DNA of 64,000 nt, taken from Heliocidaris erythrogramma (Eukaryota; Echinodermata; Echinoidea; Camarodonta; Echinometridae). A model generated the notes under the pieces. The model searched no databases, was not told where the DNA came from, and was given only the letters and a program-made list of their open reading frames with translations. The stretch is from contig CM046853.1 of assembly GCA_025617745.1 (NCBI GenBank), positions 53,097,021 to 53,161,020 on the forward strand, read 5' to 3'. Positions 56,801 through 64,000 of the stretch are shown piece after piece. Position 1 is the first letter of the stretch. The number at the start of each line of letters is the position of its first letter. The translations under genes were made by a program, and so were the position numbers.

Positions 56801-59563
56801 CCTTGTAGGGTGGATAGGAGCACCTTTTAGGGTGGATATGAGCACCTTGTAGGGTGGATATGAGCACTAAACCAGAATCCAATAGCATCATCATATTTCC
56901 CAGAATGAAGACTTACCCCATTGTTCCTTGTGTCAATTTTCCCACTTCCTTGTAAAGCTGTAAGGCAGGTGATATTTCCACTGGCTGACTCAACTTTAAC
57001 ATGGGCAGACTGACATGGAGAGAGAGAGAAAAAAAACATAACAGAAGATAAAATAGCTGTACAAATCATTAAACAGAAGAACTTGATAATGATAACTAAG
57101 GAGAATTTTCATTCATGCAGGGAGTATAACAACCTTGGTGCTAATACCCATTGCAGGGGACTTCGGAATGAAATGCCTGAAGGGCAAAACACCCGGACAA
57201 GGGTGACAAGGAAAGTAATATGTCAAGACAGCCTCTCAACTTTCCTCCCAGAACACCTTCCTGAGATGCTATAAGGCCATTCCCTTTTTCCTTTCAATAC
57301 TGACCAAAGGTAGACAATTTTGTTGCCGAGAAGCCTGCATGTATTTGCAAATAATTGTTTTAATGCTGCACTGACTAGATTCAAAGCAGAGTTACTGACC
57401 TTTGAATACAGTAACTAGAAAAGTGTAAATGATGAAATGATATAGTATCAGTTTCATATTTTGTCCCGTAAACTGTCAAATACCACACGAATAAATAATT
57501 GGTTTGGACTGTATAATTCCCTATGTGGGCCCAATTCAGGGCTAATTACTGGCCTTTCTAAACATTTACAACTAGCAGTCGATTTGTATTACTCATGGGG
57601 ATAATCATCTTTACATGCTCACTCAAATGTATATTTTTTATCCCTACAACCCCCCCCCCCCAAAAAAAAAAAAAAAAAAAAAAATCCTAAAAGAATTAAA
57701 CCAAACTTGATAAAAGCAAAATCAAGCATATAAACATAATCCACATTCATATATTTGCTTCAGTTTATTCCAAAGGACATACCTGTAGGTGGATAATCAA
57801 CCTGTCATCTAGTACAATGCAGTTGTAAATTAGTCAGGTATACCCTATATCAAAAGAATATTTGTGATTTTTCGGTGAGATTTTTCTTCAAACCATTGCA
57901 AAAAGTGTACCTACACAAAATTTAATAAAACTGCTTATCACAACCCCTCCACATTCTAATTCTGCCCCTCCCATTTCCATGTAGGAATATAAAGGACTTC
58001 TTTCTCTAAAATTACCTTCATGCTCTTGAGTGAGATGTTACCCTTGTCAGTGTTAATATAGCACACTTCATTCTCCAGGTTTTCCACGGAAATATGGCCA
58101 TCATGGGTACTTGACACATCAATATCTATGGGAAGAAAGTGAATAACTACAGTATCAACAAGATATACTGTAAGCACTTATATACAAGCTGATCTGAGAT
58201 AAGCTTGTACTACAACACAGCTTTACCTGTTGAATAGGCTTCAATAGGTTTTGTTTCTATTAGCAGGGATTGGTCCAGTCTATATCATTCATACATGAGA
58301 GAAAAATAATTATTTAAAATTTTACTTTCAACTCTGAAACCCCTAATGTGTAGCAGAGTTAAGAGTTGAAATGTCCCTGAATCAGGTAATCTAGTAAATT
58401 CAAGTACCGTAAATTAAATTTTGCTTAGACCAATTTTGGTGTCCTGTTTTACATTAGTGTAGGAGTGAATTCTTGTAATTGGCGTTTGCCTGTATTAGAG
58501 TACTAACATTGCATAAATATTCACCAAATGTTGAGTGATAAGTACTGTTAAAATACAACAGAAAAAAGGGAAAAAAGGGAAAAGAGGAAAACTGGTACCA
58601 TAACAACTGCTTTAATTATTTCCTTTTTTTCTTCTCTCCTTCTTCTTGTTAAAGTGCAATTTGATATAGTTTAATATTCATGAATTCTAAGAGTAAACTA
58701 CATCTAGCTCTTTCCAACAAAACAGGAATATGTTTGTACTATCGACATAGAATCTACTACAAAATATTGGCATGAGAAATCTTTAAAATGGATATTATCC
58801 ATTTAAATAGGGGGTTTGGCTCTTTATTTTCAAATGTTGGCAGTTTGTAGTTTTTCGTGATCAAAATATGCATCAGAAAAAAAAACAACAAAACAATCAA
58901 GCCTGGCTTAACAATGACACTGTCATTTCTAAAACTTTAAAAGAAATTAGATCTATGTTAAGAAGGAAATGTAAAATTACCATAACAAGTTGGCACTTCA
59001 ATAACCAAAGCTAATGATGATTGTACACCTGAGCTTTCAACATGTGAGATTTGGATGCCTTCTTTATCTGATGAGCATTGGATATTTGCAATTTCATCTG
59101 CAAATGATGATGGATCCAGTGGCAGTTCTGTATCCTTGGCAACCGATGCTAGTAAATGCACAAATACCCTGTCGCCTGCCGGATAATCATGAGGATTCGT
59201 AGGCACAATGCGAGCTGGAAACGGAGTCTCTTTCATCATCAATTTTCCAAAAGGTGTTTCAAGATGGAATGGCCACGACTTTACTTTCAATATATTGCAA
59301 CTTGACTGGTCTGACTCACATTCACCATTGGCAGGCGCACTGAAGTGAATTCGACGGAAATTGGTCCAGGTGGCCGCCGAAGCTATAGGCGCAGAAGTCC
59401 TTACGCGCCCCGCGTCGTAAGCGAGAATTGAATAGTCTTGCACTCGATATGTCCTTACGATTTTCATCTTATTCTGCCTTTGACTAGTTGATTTTCTCGT
59501 AGAAAAGGCGACATTACCCATAAAGGAATATCGTAGTCTTTTGATTCCCGAAAGGAGTGCCAT
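50751..59563 (-). CDS. FAM185A: FAM185A, DUF4097-type beta-repeat protein (7 exons, 432 aa)
   Basis: Exons: 58981-59563, 58016-58125, 56917-57009, 53626-53803, 53191-53289, 51904-52029, 50751-50860. GT-AG junctions and phases agree; the sum is 1299 nt. Residues 1-60 are basic and Ser/Thr-rich with few acidic residues, which could be a mitochondrial targeting sequence (inference). Then comes the family's N-terminal block (PFGKL, YPAGDRVFVHLLA) and repeated short beta-strand units such as VKVESASGNITCLTALQGSGKI, part of the DUF4097/putative-adhesin solenoid. The C terminus QSWFDSLGLGT matches the QSWF-SL ending of vertebrate FAM185A. No biochemical function is established that I know of. The intron between exons 3 and 4 carries a 2.1-kb minisatellite, and exon 4's acceptor is formed by repeat DNA. 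A candidate AATAAA (minus) is at 50299-50304. Confidence 0.9.
50983..51216 (-). repeat. tRNA-derived SINE, head truncated
   Basis: An (ATAATA)n tail (plus strand 50983-51001) is followed by TTCTTGTATAGCGCA and the SINE body (ATTTCAAGGAATAAATCCTG, GGATTAATGTCTTGCC). The tRNA-like head is missing after AAAGACACT. It lies in the last FAM185A intron. Confidence 0.75.
52350..52976 (+). mobile_element. TIR element with internal 160-bp tandem repeats
   Basis: TTAATACCCCCACC at the left is inverted as GGCGGGGGTATTA at the right. About three and a half copies of a roughly 160-bp unit carry TTTTGGTCGAAAACTGAG, GTAGTTCGATCCGCAAG and TTTCCATGGCAACGCAG. A GACCGACCGACCACCCGACC microsatellite precedes the right end. 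It lies in the FAM185A intron between exons 5 and 6. Its open frames are not coding. Confidence 0.85.
53721..54213 (-). repeat. Recent tandem duplication (~248 bp) covering the 5' part of FAM185A exon 4
   Basis: Copy 1 is 53721-53968 and copy 2 is 53969-54213. Each contains the first 83 nt of exon 4, its AG acceptor, a (TAA)n run of different length and an AT-rich segment. Outside the microsatellite I count one mismatch (AACTTATACA versus AACTAATACA). Copy 2's exon piece has an acceptor but no donor at its end. Confidence 0.93.
54214..54425 (-). mobile_element. Non-LTR retrotransposon 3' fragment
   Basis: On the minus strand a frame reads GDRIFTMTASKEWNNIP and then DQFKKYLKIYLFLE before a TAG at 54256. 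This is the usual C-terminal signature of reverse transcriptases of CR1/L2/Jockey-type elements (W-N-LP ... F---LK-YLF). The AT-rich DNA and (TTA)n that follow toward exon 4 would be its 3' UTR and tail. Upstream coding sequence is decayed beyond recognition. Confidence 0.65.
54762..56868. repeat. 22-bp minisatellite, about 95 copies
   Basis: Units of GAGCACCTTGTAGGGTGGAT plus AT or AG repeat head to tail over 2.1 kb. Variants are limited: AT/AG at the end, GGGAGG for GGGTGG, GGACAT for GGATAT, a few 21-bp units lacking one C (GAGCACTTG), and one 13-bp partial unit near 55383. It fills most of the FAM185A intron between exons 3 and 4. All three minus frames are open through it because 22 leaves remainder one on division by three and no frame of the unit contains a stop. 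Confidence 0.97.
57650..57684. repeat. C(n)A(n) homopolymer tract
   Basis: Thirteen or so C residues followed by about 23 A in the FAM185A intron between exons 2 and 3; it may be a retroelement tail. Confidence 0.9.
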
Positions 59564-60218
59564 TTTTATGCTCGTTCAAGGCAAAAATGAGCAGTTATAT
59601 CATCTGTTTATAAATCTGACGAGCAACGAGTTCGACGTTTTCTCATAAAACATGTTTACACTTTAATAGTCTATTTCCAGCCTTTACAAGGATATAAATG
59701 TGCCTTCCAAACAAACCTTCTATGGTACGGTGGAGCTGGCGGGAGTAAATTATAGTTTACTCGTTATCTCATACTTCAATACGTATCCAAATTTGCATTG
59801 ATTTATACTGTAGTATAAAACTGTGGATTGTTTTAACAAACAACATAACAGCTCGGGACTTCAATTTCATATTTCGTTTCTCTGCTGATATTTTTTCTTC
59901 TTCTCAATATAAGTTTGCTTATATTAATTAGATCACTGCCCTTTTTCATTCTCATGAAAATGTCATAGTTGCCCCTCCCCCTCCCCCTTATTTGAGCATG
60001 AAAGTTGACTCCCAGATCCCATCTCCTTGATTAGAGTCAGCATTTTTCTTTGTACATTGCGTTTCTCATTTCTGTCACGCTTATTTATTTTTCCTGATCC
60101 CTCTCTTGTCGCTTTGTCTTCCTGCTTCTGCATCAAAATACATGTAACCTCATTTTCTCATACCATCAACCATTGTAGGGTTCATAGTGGCAGAGAGAGG
60201 TATTTGTTGTCTGCAATA

Positions 60219-60262
60219 CCCCCCCCCCCCCCCCACACACACACACACACGCACGCACAATT
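60219..60262. repeat. C(n)(AC)n microsatellite
   Basis: About 17 C residues followed by some eleven AC units. Confidence 0.95.
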
Positions 60263-60605
60263 AACTGAGCCGTTTTGTGTTGTTTTACTCTCTGACATCC
60301 TCCAATTCTCCAATTCTCTTGATCTTTCTCTCTCCCCCTTTTCCTTTCTTTCTTCATTACTATCAAGTGATATATAGCTCTCACTTCTCATGCTCAATCT
60401 TTCTCTCTACCTCTTTCTTTTCTGTCCTTCATAATTCTACCCAAATACTAAGTATGATGGAAATAAGCTATTTCCAGGAATGAGTTTTCCCTATGTTCCT
60501 TGTTTTATAGTTTACATTCTTATATAAACATATAGATTATAAAACAATAATGGCTGCCAGAGTCATGCTTATGCGTACTGCTGAGCCCTGGCCAAGGTAT
60601 TGCCA

Positions 60606-61146
60606 ATAGACCTCTTTGGTAATGTTGCAAATTTTATGCATACCTTTCAAACAAAGGTTGTTCTTGACAACCTGAAAGCTTGCCGGACATAGCAACAAAT
60701 AATGTATGCAAACTGGATTCCAAGCATTGAGGCTCATTTATAAAATGCAGGTTCATGGAATAGCTCGTCACTAGGTGCTCAGAAAAGCCCTTTTAAATCC
60801 CTCAAATAAATGATACAATGGAAACCCACTATAACGAGGACCTTGGGACCATAAAAATGACATTGTTATATCAGGAATCTCGTTACATCGGAGCTCTTTA
60901 TAACAAATTTTCCACTGTATTTCAATAGACGTGTCTACTAAGTGATTCAAATTTATGGATGTTTCTTTCCTGGGGACCTAGTAACGAGTTATTAATGAAT
61001 GAACTACAATACTTGGAATCCAGTTTGCATACATTACTTGTTGCTATGTCTGACAAGCCTCTGGCAAGCTTTCAGGTTGTCAAGAACAACCTTTGTTTCA
61101 AAAGTATGCATAAAATTTGAATCACTTAGTAAACAGATCTATTGAC
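60606..61146. mobile_element. Foldback element with ~170-bp arms
   Basis: The left arm (CAATAGACCTCTTTGGTAAT through CGTCACTAGGTGCTCAG) is inverted on the right (GGGGACCTAGTAACGAG through AACAGATCTATTG). Each arm holds GTTGTTCTTGACAACCTGAA or its inverse, itself a palindrome. The middle contains a pogo-like element at 60814-60919. Confidence 0.85.
60814..60919. mobile_element. Pogo/mariner-like element nested in a foldback loop
   Basis: TACAATGGAAACCCACTATA at the left and TTTTCCACTGTA at the right are inverted. It carries AACGAGGACCTTGGGACC, as at 1052-1235, in shortened form. Confidence 0.7.
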
Positions 61147-62915
61147 TTAGACTCTTGTACGAAAAGGAAACCAGTCTCATTTCCCAGACAGTATGGCAAT
61201 CATGACTTCAATAAAAATACACATATTATCCTGCAGATATCTCTCATAGTCTTTCCCAGCCATTTCGTCTTCACCATGCATTAAACTTCCTACCGGTATT
61301 TGTTTAATTACAGTAAGAGAATGAAAGAAAAACACCACAATATGCAATAATTTAAGAGTAAGAGTCTTTCTTTTTATTATAGGTCAAACAAAATCACAAC
61401 ATCAGATTTTTTTTTATAAGCATTAAAGTATACATCTCTTTTCATAATAAACAAATATGGAGTACATTGCCATCACAACAGCAGGTGCTCATTTACATAA
61501 TATACAAAAAATATATGTACATTTACAAATATCTCATTTCAAATTCTCATCATGGAATACATAGATTCATTCAAGGTTCTGTCAAATTATTACATTCACA
61601 AGGTGATAAAATTAGGCACAAAGAATGGAAAGAGATTAATTACTCTGTCTCTTCCCAAGACAATATATACTTTCAAATTATGGTATGATAGAATATGACT
61701 TTCTCCCGATCCATTTTTTTCTGGAAAAAAGTACTAAATGCTTCCAAAGGGCACATATCTCTGCAAATAATAAAAAAATATATTTACACGCACAAATACT
61801 GGTTTGAAAAGAAATTTCTTTTTTATCAGTTGCATACATAATAGCACTGATAGTGCTGAAGGCATGGATTATTTATGGACAGAGAAAATTATAAAGCAGT
61901 TCATTTGGTCACATATTACACCACTCTATTTGGAGAAAATTTGAAATTTCATGTACACTACATCCTCATAAAATAGAGAAAGTAGAATGGCTATTTTGGT
62001 ACTTCATAGACCATTGAGCGTATTCTTGTATCAGACTCTACTTCGGAAAAAAAATTATATCACTTTGGCAAAAGTGAAAATGGACGGGAGTAAATTTGAC
62101 AGTGGACAGTAGAGCTGGACGGAGGTTATTTAGGAAATGTACACATCTTCACCTCTTTACAATAATGCATATATTATACAAACATAATATCTCATCGCTG
62201 GAAATTTTGTGCAAAATGTGCATGTAACTTCAAATCTGTACATAAATACATATCTTAGTTGAAACACAAGATCTATCCATATTTGTATTTTTGTCATATC
62301 ATAACATTAATCCCATATAACCATTAATTTCATCTGAACAAAATTTAAAGAATATAATATATACTTTATGAAAAACAATCTTATGTTCTATAGTGTCACA
62401 TATTTTTTTATAAACTGACTGCATTCATAAAGCAATCACAGCAATGATTAAAAAAGAAATCAGTTATCTCTCTCTCTCTCTCTCTCTCTCTTTTCCTTTT
62501 TCTCTATCTACCTGTCTTTCTAACAAATATAAATTATCAACTGTCATCTCTCTTTTTCTTTCTCGCTGTCTTTCTAACATATCGCACAAATTCTCAACTG
62601 AACTCATTTCTTCCCATAAATAAAGTCTAAATATAATCTAAACTTTCTTATTTCATTTCTAGTTCATCAGGGAATAATTTTCCATTCATTGTATCCTCCA
62701 AAATATGAATACCCTTATAAAATTGGAGAGGGTATACACAGCACACACAAATGTTAATTTACAAAATCTTGGTATCATGTTGTATGTGCTTAATATATTT
62801 ACAAGGCATTAAAAACATAACTATTATCTGTACAGTCATCAGAATAAATCTGCACTATGTACATATCATCATCAATATTTATATATACGTATCTCTAGAC
62901 ACATTTGAAATCATT

Positions 62916-63128
62916 TACTGTAAAAGTGGAAATTTTCGCGTGATTAATTTTTCGCGCTCGGCTGAGTAAAGTGAATTTCGCGTGTTTTTAATTTCGCCGA
63001 TGCGCGAGGCTCATGGGCAAAAGAAAACATAAACAAAAATATTCGCGTGTTTTTATTTTCGCGCACATTTCATGCAGCGTGAAATGCGCAAAAATTTCCA
63101 CACCGCGAAATATTCCACGTTTACAGTA
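62916..63128. mobile_element. TACTGTAAA foldback MITE, copy 3
   Basis: About 213 bp, ends TACTGTAAAAGTGGAAATTT and ACGTTTACAGTA. It aligns end to end with 5747-5958. It probably lies in the 3' UTR of the dynein heavy chain gene. Confidence 0.88.
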
Positions 63129-63874
63129 ATCCTTACAGTGCAGTTAAAATAAATTCCAATGAAAAGTACTTGTGAGGGAATTCAGATCAGGGAAAGAATT
63201 TGTACAAAATATTGAACAAAGAATATAAAGGCATAATCACATTTTCTTTCATTCTTTACTTATTAAAATGCCCTGTGGATAAAGAGAGTTACATTTCAGA
63301 TGTTAGTGTAAGACTTTATTTTTCCAATCAAAATTTCAATCAAAGATTTGATTTGTTACCTAAAACTCACAGCTATATTTAACAAAAACTATTATCTACT
63401 GCTTGTATCATATATCTTTGAACATGTGATGTGAAAATTATGTAAATAAACATTTTTAAATAGTTTAATATGAATACTATATCCAAGATATATGATTGAA
63501 ACTTAAAAAATAAGTTTTTGTTAGAGAAAAACTGCAGTCCAGATATAGTCATTCAAGAAATTATTGCTTCATGCAATATTAACCCTGTCAATACCATCAT
63601 AGTCTGTTACACCTCTTATATACCACATTATCATTTACCAGTATGCCTCTTCATATGCAAGTAAACACTAAAGAAAATGATCAGAACTCCATATGAAATA
63701 AGCAGTAATATAAGAAATGCTTGACTATGAAGCAAAAAAGAAGCGCACATATCTGATATGGTATAATGATACCTTTTCAAAGGTATAACCCTTTGAAGCT
63801 GCTCCTACCAAACAGCCAGAGGCATAGGCAAGCATTCCTTAAAAAGAGTGTAAGCATAGTAACCTCAGAAATGC

Positions 63875-64000
63875 TCAGTCATCCAACCCACAGAGCAGGG
63901 CAACACCCCTCTTGATCCAGTGTTCTACCGGGCGGTCAGTGGGCAGATGAATGGCAAGGACAAAGTTGGTAGAGTGACCAGTGGTGGACAGGGTACCTCT
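63875..64000 (-). CDS. Axonemal dynein heavy chain, C-terminal end (partial, 41 aa)
   Basis: The reverse strand reads [19 protein letters not shown] and ends [15 protein letters not shown] before a TGA at 63875. This is the extreme C terminus of dynein heavy chains, in the cap domain after the AAA+ motor ring. The [13 protein letters not shown] and HWI-RGVALLC strings fit the single-headed inner-arm type axonemal group (DNAH1/3/7/12-like); the exact paralogue cannot be told from 41 residues. The protein drives ciliary and flagellar beating by ATP hydrolysis on microtubules. The frame is open at the window edge, so the gene continues beyond 64000. Its 3' UTR should run toward lower coordinates; an AATAAA on the minus strand near 61372-61378 is a candidate end. 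Confidence 0.85.
   Translation of the reverse strand, partial: RGTLSTTGHSTNFVLAIHLPTDRPVEHWIKRGVALLCGLDD

Larger units (their letters stand above)
59564..63874. other. Intergenic region between FAM185A and the dynein heavy chain gene
   Basis: Expected to hold the FAM185A promoter (just above 59563) and the 3' UTR of the dynein gene (below 63875). Seen: a C/CA tract (60219-60262), a foldback element (60606-61146), a CT microsatellite (about 62466-62491) and a TACTGTAAA MITE (62916-63128). No other exon was recognised. Confidence 0.5.

Noticed and set aside
54762..56868. CRISPR-like array
   Set aside because: The units are contiguous with no unique spacers, and the surroundings are eukaryotic introns.
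54659..56894. Three overlapping minus-strand open frames of about 690-730 codons
   Set aside because: All are translations of the same 22-bp minisatellite in three frames; there is no domain, no codon bias, and the region is an intron of FAM185A.

Overview
The window reads as animal nuclear DNA from a marine deuterostome, most likely an echinoderm of sea-urchin type. This rests on small exons with GT-AG introns, animal gene families (SLC37A3, FAM185A, a heparan sulfate 3-O-sulfotransferase relative, an axonemal dynein heavy chain), very many short inverted-repeat elements, tRNA-derived SINEs with (TAA)n tails, and long G/C homopolymers. The species is inferred, not shown. No bacterial, phage or CRISPR content is visible.

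Layout. (1) 4652-18587, minus: a 13-exon gene for a predicted 713-residue protein with an N-terminal ubiquitin-like fold, several membrane helices, armadillo-type helical repeats and an acidic tail with a duplicated motif. I do not recognise it by name. (2) 23574-24761, plus: an intronless 395-residue type II membrane sulfotransferase related to HS3ST but lacking two key lysines. (3) 28923-44936, minus: SLC37A3, 15 exons, 511 residues, with a tRNA-Arg(UCU) gene in one intron on the other strand. (4) 50751-59563, minus: FAM185A, 7 exons, 432 residues. One of its introns holds a 2.1-kb minisatellite of 22-bp units, and another part carries a retrotransposon tail and a fresh 248-bp duplication at a splice acceptor. 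(5) 63875-64000, minus: the last exon fragment of an axonemal dynein heavy chain gene. Exon coordinates of genes 1, 3 and 4 were set by matching splice sites and phases; each summed CDS is divisible by three.

The rest is introns and intergenic DNA filled with non-autonomous transposons: foldback elements of at least six families, hAT-like elements with 8-bp target duplications, TTAA-target elements, pogo/mariner-like elements and tRNA SINEs. Three larger elements share one unusual plan (terminal inverted repeats, internal 155-325-bp tandem repeats, then a GACG/GACC-rich microsatellite beside the 3' end).

The genes do not form a functional cluster; each is an independent locus. I found no convincing new multi-gene system. 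The points most worth a second look are the transposon-built splice acceptor in FAM185A, the three elements with a shared plan, the altered active site of the sulfotransferase, and the ubiquitin-like/membrane/armadillo protein.
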